Source: Aedes albopictus | Taxonomy: Eukaryota; Arthropoda; Insecta; Diptera; Culicidae | DNA: 64,000 nt | Assembly: GCF_035046485.1 (NCBI RefSeq) | Contig: NW_026917309.1 | Span: 124,001 to 188,000, forward strand | Reading direction: 5' to 3' | Part shown: piece by piece, positions 9,854 to 24,060 of the stretch | Layout: each line of letters begins with the position of its first letter | Position numbering within the stretch: the stretch's first letter is position 1 | Program-made: the position numbers and the translations under genes | The notes under the pieces: generated by a model | What the model saw: only the letters and a program-made list of their open reading frames with translations | What the model was told of the DNA's origin: nothing | Database searches by the model: none

Positions 9854-10785
9854 CAAAAATAAATATCGAAGAATCTTCCAGAGGAATTCCTGATCGAACT
9901 CATAGAAAGATTTCCGGAGGAACTACCGTCTCTCTATAATTCCTAAAGAAATTCTCGGTGGAACTTCTGCGGGAGATCGCGATGGAACTCGTAGAGGACT
10001 TCCCGGAGGAAGTTCTGGAAAAATTATCAGTGAAACTCCTACAAAAATTCGCGGCGGAACTTCTACAGAAATTCCCGGAGACCCTTAAGAAATTCTAGAT
10101 GGAACTCTTGCAGGAATTATTGATAGCACTTACTTCTACTTTTAAGAATTCCTAGAGGAACTTTAAAAGAAATTTCCCTGTGGAATTCCTGCAGGACCTG
10201 TCGATTCCAGTTGTGTTTTTGGAGATCACGAAATCTTGTAGGTGCGCATTAGTATTTGCTGAGTAAAACGTGCTCTGAATTCGCTAAAACCCCGGGATGA
10301 GTTCGATGTGCATAGGGGAACTTATACTAATTTTGTCAGAACAACTCGTTGTTATAGGATATGTTCTTAAATCGATTAATTGAACTCAAAATTGACAGAC
10401 CAGGGATTCTCTCAGAAATTGTTTCATGGATTTCCCTCATTTTCCTCATTTTCCAGATCATGAAAATGAAACCACCAAGCAATGTTTCAGTGATTGTCAA
10501 GTAGATTCCTCCTTGCCTCTGTAAGGAACTACTTGAAGAAATACATAAGGGATTTCAACTAGAAAATTATGGAGAGATTCCTATAGGAGTACTTTCAAGG
10601 ATCCCTTCAGGAATGACTTCAGAAATTTTCCTAGAAGTTTTTAATGGATATCTTCAGAAATTACTCAATGGATTTTATATAAAAAAATCTCTGGGTTTTT
10701 CTCCAAATAATCTCTAGGGACTGTTGAAGAAATTCCTTTGACAATTCCTCCACGAAGAGAGATGCTAAGAAGTATTTTTAAAACA
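9854..10785. repeat. Degenerate GGAATTCC array, purine-rich then mixed
   Basis: Phrases like 'gaggaattcctgatcg', 'cggaggaacta' and 'ggaacttctgcggg' recur from 9870 to 10210. A less repetitive stretch to about 10500 follows, then weaker repeats to 10785. No protein is supported. Confidence 0.55.
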
Positions 10786-11250
10786 TACTAGCTGTCGCCG
10801 ACAAATGTTGTATAGTCTGCCGAGTTTTGTGACGTTGAAAGATTAAAATGTATGAAAAATATGTTTTAGAAACATTCAATTTTCCATATTTTTTGCCTAA
10901 TAAATCTTCCTTGGCTGCAAACTCTCAGAACAGAACAAAGAAGCTTTACATCGGACGTTCTTTTTGCAAAATATGTGCGGTCCTTATATTTAGCCAATAG
11001 TTAGCCAATATATAATTAGATAGATAGATGGATTCGAAGAGGTGCTTGGAACCACCAATAAAAATAAAAATGTCTAGGTTTTATGATGGTTCTCTAAACC
11101 TCCCTCAAACTAATTGGACTTCCACAACTTTTTTTAGGGATTCTTCTAAGAATCTCTTCAGGAACATCTCGGTACAGAATCAGGCTTAGAATGAAGCCAT
11201 AGAATGTTACTAATTGACAAATTGAGAAATGAAATTTGGTGGAAAAAAAC
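10786..11250. other. Dispersed-repeat-like segment
   Basis: 'actagctgtcgccgacaaatg' at about 10788 resembles the start of a dispersed mosquito repeat. The remainder is AT-rich with GATA tetramers near 11020. No gene seen. Confidence 0.3.
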
Positions 11251-11322
11251 GTTTCTGGTGGGATTTGAACCCACGGCTCCGTATTCGCCAGACCACCGCT
11301 TTAACCAACTAAGCCACAGAAC
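11251..11322 (-). tRNA. tRNA-like sequence, probably a pseudogene or tRNA-derived repeat
   Basis: The minus strand has a 4-bp D stem (GCTT/AAGC), a loop CTGGCGA (anticodon position GGC) and a perfect 5-bp T stem (GTGGG/CCCAC) with loop TTCAAAT, followed downstream by a T-run. The acceptor stem does not pair over 7 bp and the anticodon stem is poor. The A- and B-box regions are good, so it may be transcribed by Pol III, but a working tRNA is unlikely. Confidence 0.45.
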
Positions 11323-12479
11323 AATTAACGATTCAGCGGAATAGAAAGCCAAACTAATTCACGCCCACAAACAAATTCTTCCTGGCATTTCTCCAGGAAT
11401 TTCTTGAGGGCTGCTTCAAGCATCCCTATAAGAATTTCATCAGATTCTCTTGAAAATTAATTCAGGGCTTCCCCAAGAACTCATTCTGACTTATCGGCCC
11501 ATGTTCGCATAGTCGACGTAACCATCATTGCCAGTGTCAGCATACAAAAGCTAATACATAACGCATGTGCATATTTCTGACCAGTTTTATTAAGTAGAGT
11601 GCAAGATTCGACGGTCACTTAGATGTCAACGAGGAAAAAATTTTGATTTTGCAAATGTGTGTTGAAAACTACAGTATCGCTTACATCGACTATGCGTATT
11701 TGGGCAGTTATCCAAGTTATTATTTTCTTCCTAAGATTCCTAGAAATCGCTTTGGGAACTGCATCAAATTACTTCTGCAAGGTATTCTTCAGGAACGTCT
11801 AAAATAATTGCTTCAGCGTTTCCTTAAGAAATTCTTTTGGATACTCAAAACAATTGCTTGAGGAATGCCCCCATCCAAGAACCTCTCCGGAGATTTCACC
11901 AGGAATTCCTTTAGAAATTCCTTCCGAAATTGCATTATTCATTCAAAGACTCTTCCATGATTTTATACCGATTTTTTCCCCATTTCCAAATTTATCTTCG
12001 GATTCCTTCAGAAATTCTATTACAAAGTGTATCAGATTCCAATAGAAACTCTACTGTATATTGTTTCAGACGGCAGACGTTCCTCTCAATCAAATCATTT
12101 CAGCATGCTTTTAAAACACATCTTTTATGAATACTATGAACGTATCACTGACCTGTTTTTATTGTGGCCTCCAAATCCAACAGTTATCGGATGTGGTCCA
12201 ACAGTGGTCCAACATTCAATAAAATTTGACCCGACTTTGACCCAACATCCGATATTTTTTCAGTCTGGTGGAATTTTCCGGCATTTTTATGTTTTGTGCT
12301 CAGCTAGTCATTTTAGTGACAATTCATTCAAATGACAAGGAGTCCCTTCTCATTTGAAGAGAGCCATGGGTGAGAGCAATCGTTTCAAATATGACTAGAA
12401 GCAAAAATAACTGAAAAGGTATGTTGGTAACTGTTTACATGAAAAAAAAAGATTTTTTTCCGACACGGTTCCAAGGATT
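11323..12479. repeat. Degenerate GGAATTCC-like sequence and unannotated DNA
   Basis: Weak 'ccaggaattt' and 'ttcagaaattc' phrases recur at 11370-11470 and 11725-12060. Between and after these lies unique-looking AT-rich sequence. Frames of 63-102 codons overlap each other in several phases and show no domain. Confidence 0.4.
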
Positions 12480-13240
12480 TCTAGGAAGTTTCAAGGGATT
12501 TTCAGAAGGGTTTCAAGCTGTATCAGGGTTCTAGATGATATCAGGGATACATCCCCTGGAATGCCCCCGAAACCACCTCAAACCTCCGGGAACACCGCTG
12601 GAACGCCCATAAAACTCCTCGGGATCCACTTGGAACGCCTCAGAAACCACTCGAAACTCCGTGGAACGACCCTGAAATCTATTGAGGACCCTAGAACAGC
12701 CCAGGAACGCCCCTAAAACCACTTGAAACCCCGTTGAACGTTTCTGAAATCCCTTAAACCCCTTGTAAGACCTCTGGAATGCCTCTGAAACCCCTGAAAC
12801 ACCATGAACTGCCCATGCGACCCTCTAAGACTCCCTGGAACACAACTGGAATGCTTTTATTATCCCCTGGAACGCCTCTGGAACCCTCTGAAACCCCATT
12901 GACAGCCTCTAAAACCCCTTGAAAACCCTGTAATGTTCCTGAAACACCCTAAATTCTTTGGAACACCTCTAAAAGGCTCATAGAATACCCTGGAACGCCT
13001 GAGAAACCTTGAAGCGTCAGGTAGAACGCCCATGGAACCTACTGAGATTCCCTGGAACGCCCCTGGGACCACCTGAAACCCCCTGAAGCTTCTGGGACTC
13101 CGTGAAACGTTCCTGAAACAACCTGAGATACCCTGGTACACCCCTGGAACGCCCCTGGAACCCTTGAAACTTCTTGAAGCCCCATATAACGTCCCGGAAA
13201 ATCCCTGCAACGCTCCTGCGACCCCCTGAAAGCCCTGCAT
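12480..13240. repeat. Degenerate CCCTGGAACGCC array
   Basis: A pyrimidine-rich array in which 'ccctggaacgcc' and 'cctgaaaccccctg' recur about every 20-25 bp. It has a distinct sequence from the GGAATTCC arrays but a similar architecture. Glycine/serine-rich frames of up to 126 codons on the minus strand, overlapping in three phases, are by-products of the repeat. Confidence 0.7.
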
Positions 13241-13432
13241 GATACTGCCACTGGTACATCTACCCTAATTCTATTAAACGAAGAAGTCTTGTGTCCGACC
13301 ACTAAGTACCGGTAGACGTTTTTCAAGACAAAGCGACAAAGCGCGTCGCAGATGGAGAAAATTAAATTAACCGCATGGTTGTTTGCTTTTCTTTTCCAGT
13401 TTTCCCAGCGTTCCCTCCCTTTGTCAACCCCT

Positions 13433-13683
13433 CACGGTGCTCCCCAGACCGTTATTATAAAATAAAAATCTCCATCCAATCGGTGCCCACCATTCGTTTT
13501 CTATGACTATCCTGCATGTCTGGGCAAAATTTGAAAAAAATCGTAGGGCCCATTTTTGAGTTAGACCCTTTTAAAGGGCGTAAAGCCATATATTCAAAGA
13601 AAAAATCAAAATGTTTATGTATTCAACCATTTTCAAACGATTTTGATGAAATATTTTCAAAAAGAATTGTATTGCATTGAGTA
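13433..13683 (+). repeat. Left ~250-bp inverted repeat of the Transib-like element
   Basis: It starts CACGGTGCTCCCC and includes 'aaagggcgtaaagccatata' and 'aaacgattttgatgaaatat', all found in reverse complement at 15953-16201 with only scattered differences. Confidence 0.85.
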
Positions 13684-15952
13684 TTAGATATGTTTAGCAT
13701 ATTTTTTGTTGAACTTTATGAAGCAAATATGAACATTTTTGTTAGTTGACATAAATAAATGTGAATTTATACGAAAATATTTCATTAATGTTTGTAACTT
13801 CTCAAGTTCAAATACGATAATAAAATCGTGGATGTAAATAAACAAAAAAAGTAAATGAAGAGAAAGCACATTATGTGCGTAAGAATGAAAGGAAGAAGAG
13901 TTTTTTTTAACTAGTTAATTTATTTTGGGCTCAATCGCGTATAACGCTTTACGGAGCCGAAGATCTTTCCTGAACTTAATATATACAATATACACACGAT
14001 AATAACTTTTTAATCATATCTGTTAGTAATGGGAGGAAGCCACGGTACTCGTGGCAGCTCGAGGGTAGAAGGTCATATTTTGAGGGATGGACAGGGTAAG
14101 GATTGCACCAAAGGTTTCACTGCAGCTCATCCGGGGTGAATCGCATCTTGCTAGCGTAGAAGAAGAGTTTAAAATGTTTTATGCCCTTAATATACTAGTT
14201 TCATTTGCCGAAGAATTAAAAATCGAATAAATTCTGTATAAAATCAGGAACACCAATATGTGATGATTTATAAATTTCGAATGGTAATTACATTTAATCA
14301 AGTATGTATTGTATTTAAAAAAGTAATATCTTAAATATGAATGTAGTGTATTATAAATATTAATATTTACACTGGAAGCCGCGTTGCAGTGAAGACCACA
14401 GGAAACATTATCATCACACCACAAGTGCCTCCTGACAGCGATTGGTCTTCTCTTTTATCAACTAATTCGATAATCAAAAGGTGCTTTGTAGGAAACTGAT
14501 TGGCCGCAGAATCTTTGTTTTAATTGTGAAAAGATGCCATGCCATGGTAAAATTGAGAGCATTAAACCGATGAAGTGAAACGAAACGCAGTCTCCTCAAA
14601 TTCAATGGCGTTGAGTATTAGGTTCAATTACGCAGAATAGTAAGCGGTTTTTAGCGTATGAATATGATGAATGCAGAATTGCTGACACTATGTGGACATG
14701 TGTTCAAATAAAAAGACTCGAATTTCGAAGCAAGTCTGTATATAATCTATTTTTTTTTACAAAAAAATCTGCATATTTTATGTGAGTAATTTCATCAATA
14801 ATTTTCGCAGCTCATTTCAACTGGCGCTGTCCATAATCTTCGTAAGGTATCTGTTCTGGTTTATTTTGTGTATTGTTTTTGTTTTTTGTCTTTTGTTTTT
14901 TTTTGTAAGAAGTGAGAATAAATGATAACAACAAGAAAGGAATCAATCGGTGGCCATCCCAACCCCCTCCCCCCTCCCCTCTTAACCACACAATATTTTC
15001 AAAATTTAAGGGATCGATATATTGACCTTCTTTCCTTCAGATAATTGATTTATTAATTACTTCAAATCCTATTTTTTACAAATGTAAAAACTTTTTGTAT
15101 AAATGTATCAGATGTATTGACATGATATTCTGAAAATAACTTTTTATCTGTTTTAACTAGCTTTTAGTCCAATAAGATTTCTAGTCGAAATGGCTTGCTT
15201 TCCTGTCCTTTACATTAAAAGTGGGATTCAGGCCCCAGATCTCGTCTTGAAAGTCATGTACTTCACACTAGAATGCCCAAACATTGGGATGGATATCACT
15301 TTATCAACTCCTGAGAAGGATGAATTGTTATTAGACTCGAAAGACATAAAACACTGGAAAACGATTGATATCTTGTAGTAAATATTTTTAAACCTATTCC
15401 TTTGAATAAGATATTTTGTTGAGCTCTGCTCTGCCTCATACTTGGATATTTATTTTGTGTTTCATTCATGTGTGAATACGAACGATAAAATTTCAAGGCT
15501 CTAACTTTTTTCTACAATTTCAATTATAACCTCTGAAATTCTATTTAAATTCCCTCATCACTTTTATTATTGAGTACATAGATATATTTATACATTCCTT
15601 TTCTAGTTATTCGCGTTTTATTCTTAGTTGAAACAAACATAGATTCAGAATTTATTGTAATATTCACGTAATAGTACTCACTTATTCATATTCCAACACT
15701 CAAATGTTCACAATTTCATCTAAATATCTTGATTAGTATTTAAAAATGGCGTAACAACCATTGCAAATTTCTGCAATCTTCAACCAGTAACAGGTAGAGC
15801 AGACTCCTCTGTATCTGATAGCGGTATATGTTGTCATAAATAAATTGAAATACGCCTAGCAGGGACGGAAGAAGCTATGACGTGCAATGGTTGTTCCGCC
15901 CTTTTCACATGTTGGTAGAAATCAGTCAAAACTATGTTTGACACTACTCGTA

Positions 15953-16201
15953 CTCAATACAAAACGATTCTTCTTGAAAATATTTCATCAAAATCGTTTG
16001 AAAATGGTTGAATACATAAATATTTTGATTTTTTCTTTGAATATATGGCTTTACGCCCTTTAAAAGGGTCTAACTCAAAAATGGGCCCTACGATTTTTTT
16101 CAAATTTTGCCCAGACATGCAGGATAGTCATAGAAAACGAATGGTGGGCACCGATTGGATGGAGATTTTTATTTTATAATAACGGTCTGGGGAGCACCGT
16201 G
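15953..16201 (-). repeat. Right ~250-bp inverted repeat of the Transib-like element
   Basis: Reverse complement of 13433-13683. It ends with GGGGAGCACCGTG at 16189-16201, directly abutting the CCCCT duplication and then the scrib intron. Confidence 0.85.
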
Positions 16202-16214
16202 CCCCTCCGTTTCA

Positions 16215-18319
<2,105 letters not shown>

Positions 18320-18838
18320 CCAAGATAAACATTGAGAACACTAGGGCGTCGTATTGAAAAATAAAACATATCTAGATCACTTTCAGCAGATTTAGATCAA
18401 AACTGAAGACGTAAGAGTGCAGCACCAACCAATTCGAAACACTTTGCCGAAGACTCCAACCCTCTTGGATGCATATTGAGAACACTAGGACGTCGAAGTG
18501 ACAGATAAAACTTATCTAGATCAGTTTCAGCAGATCTAGATCAGAACCGAAGACGTAAGAATGCAGTACCAACCAATCCAAAGCACTTTGCCGAAGACCC
18601 CAACCCCTTTGGATGCATATTTAGGCATCGTATTGAAAGATAAAATTTGTCTAGATCAGTTTCACCAGATTTAGATCAAAACTGATGACATAAGAGTGCA
18701 GTACCAACCAATTCAAAGCACTTTGTTGAAGACTCCAATCCTCTAGCATGCATATCGAGAACACTAGAACGTCATAATGACATATAAAACTTATCTAGAT
18801 GAGTTTCAGCAGATCTAGATCAAAACCGAAATTCCTGG
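18320..18838. repeat. ~143-bp tandem repeat, about 3.5 copies
   Basis: The landmark GCATAT occurs at 18471, 18614 and 18750. 'gagaacactag' and 'tctagatcagtttcagcag' recur in register, and 'gtaccaaccaat' and 'actttgccgaagac' appear in each unit. Units differ by substitutions and small deletions (136-143 bp spacing). Confidence 0.8.
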
Positions 18839-21800
18839 AGGCGTACTTTGCTGAATTGCCAGAGATCTTCAGAGAAGTTTTCCATACGATTCTCAGACAT
18901 ATTCCAAGAGAGTTTTTGAAGGATTTCCAAATTATTTCTTAGAGGAATTCCCAGAAAAGTTTCCACAGGATTTTCCAGAGAAATATCCAGAATACTTTCC
19001 TGAGGAATTTCCAACGGATTACAAAAATGAATTTCCAGAGAAATTCCTAAAGGCATACTTTGATTAATTTCCAGAGAAGTGAACTTCCGAGAAAGTTTTC
19101 TTAAAATTTCCCAGAGGTATTTCCACAATAATATCCAGAGAAATTCCCAGAGAAATTATCCCAGAAATGTCAAGCGGAAATCCTTACGGAATTTTCTAAA
19201 AAAATTCACATAGAATGGTCAACTTTCTAAGAAATTTCCAGAGAAATTCCCTAGTAAATTCACAGATACATTTCCTAAGATATTCTCCAGCAATTTCCAG
19301 CAAAATTTCCAGAGGATATTGCAAAAAAGTTTCAAGAGGATATCCGGTTGAATTTCCAGAGGAATTTCCTGATGGATTTCTGGATAAATTTTGAGCAACA
19401 ATTTCAGATGAATGCCCATAGAATTTGTTTGATGAATTTCCAGAAAAAAATCAGAGAAGTTGCAACGGTCTCTGTTAAGGATTTCCTAGAGAAAAATTCC
19501 CAGAAGAATACCCACGGAAATTCCCAGATGAACTTCCTTAAAAAATCAAAGGGATTTCCACATAATTTTCCAGACATTTCTTGAGGAATTTCCATTGAAA
19601 ATTTAAAAGGAATTCCCAGACGATTTTCCAGAAGAATTTCCAGACGAATTTACAGAAAATTTTTCAGAAATTTCCAGAGAAACCTCGAGTGGAAATCCAA
19701 GAGGAATTTTCATCAGAATTCAGAAGGTCCAAGAGGATTTCCGAGAGATTTCCCAAAGAAATTTCCGAAAAAGTTTACTGAGGAATTTCCAGAATAATAT
19801 CCAAACAAATCTCCATAAAAAAACTGAGAAATTTCCAGAAAAAAAAACATTCAGGGTACATTCCTGAGGAATTTCCAATGGATTTCACAAATGAAATTTC
19901 AGACAAATTTTCCAGAGAACTTCAGAGAAGGTTTTCATAGAATTTCCCAGAGGTATTTCCAAAACACTTGCCAGAGAAATTATCACAGGAACTGCCAGAG
20001 GAATTACCCGAGAAATGTCCAGCGGAATTCATTAGGGAATGTTTTGAATAAATTCGCATATGATGGTCAATTTACAGAGGAATTATCTGATGAATTCACA
20101 GTTACATTTTCTGAAATATTCTCCGACAATTTCTAGCGAAATTTCCTGAGAAATTTACAAAAACATTTTCAAGAGGACATCCGAAAGAATTTCCAGAGAA
20201 ATTTTCTGATTGATTTCCGGATAAATTTTGAGCAACAGTTTCAAAGGAGTTTCCTTAGGAATTCTTCGATGAATTTCCAGAAAAAATCTAGAGGGATTTC
20301 CGGCGGAATTTTCAGAGTTGTTGCAACGGTGTTTGTTAAGGATTTCCTAGAGCAATCTCCAGAAAAATGCCAGATGAACTTTCTTAAAAAAAAACTAAGG
20401 GATTTTCAAAGATTTTTTTCGACATTTCTTGAGGAATTACCAGATAAATTACCATTGAAAATCCCACAGGAATTCCCAGAGGATTTTCCAGAAGAATTTC
20501 AGACGAATTTACAGAGAAATTTCCAGAAAAAAATCCTAAGGAATTTCCACAGGAATGCCCAATGAAGTCCAAGAGGATTTCTGAGAGATTTCCCAGAGGA
20601 ATTTCCAGAAAAGTTTACTGAGAAATTTCCAGAATAATATCCAGAGGAATGCCTGGGAAATTTCCTGAGAACTTTCCTTAAGAATTTCCAAAGCAATTTT
20701 CTGCTAAAATTCAAATTTTAAGAATTTTCGGAAAATTTTCCAGAAAAAATCCAAGAGAAATACTCTACTGAATTTCCATGGGTCTTGTCAAAGGATTTCC
20801 GCAGGATTTCTCTGAGGAATTTCCAGAAGAATTTCCACAAGAATTTCCAGAGGGATTCCAGGGGGAATTTCCAGAGGACTTTTAGGTATTCTTTGATGAA
20901 TTTCCAGAAAAAATCTAGAGGAATTTCCAGCGGAATTTTCAGAGAAGTTGCAACGGTGTTTAAGTATTTCCTATAACAATTTCCAGGAAAAATTTCAGCA
21001 GAATACCTCCAGAAATACCCTGATGAACTTCCTTAAAAAATCAAAGAGATTCCCAAATAGTTTTCCGGACATTTCGTGAGGAATTTTCAGAGCAATTTCC
21101 ATGCAAATTCCAATAGAATTTCCAGGCAGGTAAATTTTTTAAAGAAATTTCCAGAGAAATCCCCAATGTACATCAAAGAGAAATTTTCATCAGAATTCCC
21201 AGAGAAGGTCCAAGAAGAATACTTCCGAGAGATTTCCCAGAGGAATTTTCAGAAAAGTTTACTGAGGAATTTTCTGAATAATGCCCAGAGAAATTACCTA
21301 AAAATTTCTAAAAAAAATTAAGAGGAATTTCCTAAGAATTTTCTTAGGAATTTCCAAATAAATTTTCGGATGAAATTTCAAACAAGTTTTGAGAATGATT
21401 TTCAGGTAAATTCTTAGAGGAATACGCTACTGAATTTCCAGAGATCAAAGGATTGCCGTAAGATTATTCTAAGAAATTTCCAGATAAGAAGAGAAGATTC
21501 CTGAGGGAATTTCAAGAGGAATTTCCAGAGAATTTCCGGGAGTATTTTCTATCGATTTCCCAGAGGGATTTTCAGAGAAACTTATAGCGAAATTCTCGGA
21601 AAAAATCCAAAAGAGAACCTTGTTGGATGCCCTACAGGAAAGTCTTAATCAGAGAAGTCTCTTTATAGTAATTTCCAAAGGACTTTCCTTAAGAGTTGCC
21701 AGAAGGAATCCACAAAGTACTGCCTGAGGGAATTTTTATAAAAATTTCTAGAAATTTCTGCGAACTGCCTTGAGGCGAATTCCCAGAGGAACTTCCAAAG

Positions 21801-24060
21801 GAACTCCTAGGGGAAGTCCCAGAGGATTTTTCGGAGGATTTCGCAGAGGATATTTTTCTGAAGTTTTCGGAGCAGTTCCCAGCGAAATTCTTAGAGGAGT
21901 TCCTTGAGAGATACCCAGAGGAATTCACTGAGAAATTCCTAGAGGAATTCCCGAAGGAATACCTAGATGGATTCTTGAAGAAATGTTTAGATGAATTCAT
22001 AGAATAATTCGTGAAAGAACTCTCGGGGGGATTCCCATGAAAATTCCCGGAGGAATTCGCAAAGGAATCTTTGGAGAAGGAATTTCAGCAGGATTTTACA
22101 GAGAGATCTCCGGAAAAATTGGCAGAGGAATTCTCGGAGAAATATACAGAGAAATTCTACAAAAAATACTGATGAATTCACGGAGAGATTTCCAAAAAAA
22201 AACTAATATAAACACCTACAGCAAAGTCTGTAGGAATTCCCAGAGCAATCGCGAAAGTAATTTCCAGAAAAAATGCCTGAAGAATTTCCAGTGGATTTCC
22301 CAGAGGACTCGTCAAAGGGCTAGGAATTTTAAGTGGACTTTCCAGAGGCGTTTGTAGAGGAATTCCTAAAGGAACTACCAAAGGAATTTCCGGAGGGGGC
22401 TTCCGGAAAAGTTAAAAAAAAACAGAAGATTTCTCGGAAAAAAAATCAAAAGAAAACCTTGGTGGAATATCTATGGAAATGTCTTAAGGAACTCCAGGAT
22501 CAATCTTCACAGTGATTTTCGGAGGAATTCCTAGAGGATTCTACAGAAGACTGTCTAGGAGAATTCCCTAAGGAATTCCCAGAGTCGTTCACAGAGGAAT
22601 TCCCAAACGAGTTTTCAGAGAAATTCTCAAATGAATTTCCTGAGAAATTCCCAGAGAAAGTCCTACAGAAATTCTTGAAGAATTCCAAGAAGATCTCCCT
22701 GAGAAATTCTTAAGGGATTCCCAGTGAAATTTCCAAAAGAAATTTCCACAGGAAATTTCCACAGGAATCCTTTTTAGACATCTCTGGATACAAGAATTCT
22801 CCGATTTTCTCTAAATTAGGAATGCCTCATAGAATTCTACAGAAATTCTTGCTGGGTTTCCGAGAAGCATCTCAAATAATTCTTCCAGAAATTCCTCCTG
22901 GGATTCCTCCAGGGAGACCACGAGGAGTTCCTTCAGGAATATCTCCTGTGATTCGTCCAGGGATTTCTCAAAAGATTTTTTCGAGAACTCCTTCAGGGAT
23001 TTTTTCCATGACTTCCCACAATAACAGTGATTTCTCAAAGCATTCCTTCAGATATTGCCCTGGAATGCCTGCTAGGCTTCCTCCAGAAATTCTTCTTATG
23101 ACACCTCAAAGGACTTCTCCATGGATTACTCCAGAAATTCATCCTGTGGTCCCTCAACAAAAAAAAAATCTTATGATTCTTCCAGAGACCCTCCTGTGGT
23201 TCTTCCAGAGATCCAAGGATTTGTCCAGGAATTCCTCGAGAAATTTCTCCAAGGATTCATCAAATAATTTTTCAGGCATTACAAGTAGAAATTATTATTG
23301 GGATTCCTCCAGGTATTATTGATGGGATTTCTGCAGCAAATCCCACCATAACTTTATTGAAATCATTTGAGGAACGCCAGCAGGTAAACCGAGAGGAATT
23401 CCTTGAGGAATCTTTTGATTAATTCTCTTGGAATTCATCCAGAAATGCCTGATAGGAACTTCCTGCTAGGAGTCCTCCATGAATTTCTCCAAGAATTCAT
23501 CCAGATATTGTTCGGATTCTTTGAGGATTTCTTCGAGGATCCCTCTAGTAACACGTCCAGAAATTCATGCATGGATTCCTTCAGGATCTCCTACTATGAT
23601 TTTTCTGAGGTTATTGTTTGCTAGGGTTTCTTAAGCATTCCCAGATGGTACTTCTGCTATTATTGCTGTTGGAAGTTCTCTAGGAATTCCTGGAGCATTT
23701 CCAGCAAAACTGCTTGAGGAATTCCAGCAAGATTTCTTGGATGATTCCTGCCACGAATTTCCAATAATTCCTAGAAGCGTTCCCACAGCAATCCCAAAAG
23801 AAATTTCCAATAGAAGCTCGAGGGGATCTCCAGTAGTATTATTAAGAGGAATTCCTGGAAGAATCTCTAGGGGATTTTTGACGAAATTCCTGGGAAAATA
23901 AGGAATCTACGACGAAGCTACAGCAGGGATTCGGGGAATCCCTGAAAAAGTTCCTGGATAAATATCTGAAGACGTTCCTGTAGGAATATCTGAAAGGAAT
24001 CTCCAAAGAACGACCTGGAAGAATTGTCGAAGAAGTAGGACAAGACACCGTAGTGCAATA
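18839..24060. repeat. 5.2-kb degenerate GGAATTTCC array
   Basis: 'gaggaatttccagag' and variants recur almost continuously. The plus strand is purine-rich to about 22790, switches to 'ctccaggaattcctcc' type until about 23640, then becomes mixed. A higher-order repeat is also present: GTTGCAACGGT with its flanks ('gaatttccagaaaaaa' before, 'ttcc-taga' type text after) occurs at 19459, 20320 and 20947. Glutamine/asparagine/phenylalanine- or serine-rich frames up to 166 codons occur on both strands because the basic period is near a multiple of three. No real gene is supported. Confidence 0.85.

Larger units (their letters stand above)
13433..16201. mobile_element. Transib-like non-autonomous element, 2.77 kb
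   Basis: Both ends carry CACGGTGCTCCCCAGACCG as part of inverted repeats of about 250 bp. The 5 bp CCCCT occurs at 13428-13432 and 16202-16206. A CAC..TG heptamer terminus (compare the RAG recombination signal) plus a GC-rich 5-bp duplication are Transib hallmarks. The interior (13684-15952) is AT-rich, with frames of at most 81 codons and no transposase. The element lies in the scrib intron and its right end is 12 bp from the exon's donor site. Confidence 0.75.

Noticed and set aside
12860..13240. Gly/Ser-rich frame resembling a structural protein
   Set aside because: The CCCTGGAACGCC repeat reads similarly in three overlapping minus-strand phases.
22822..23322. 166-codon plus-strand frame
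   Set aside because: It is part of the 5.2-kb GGAATTTCC array at the polarity switch; Pro/Ser-rich text without motifs.
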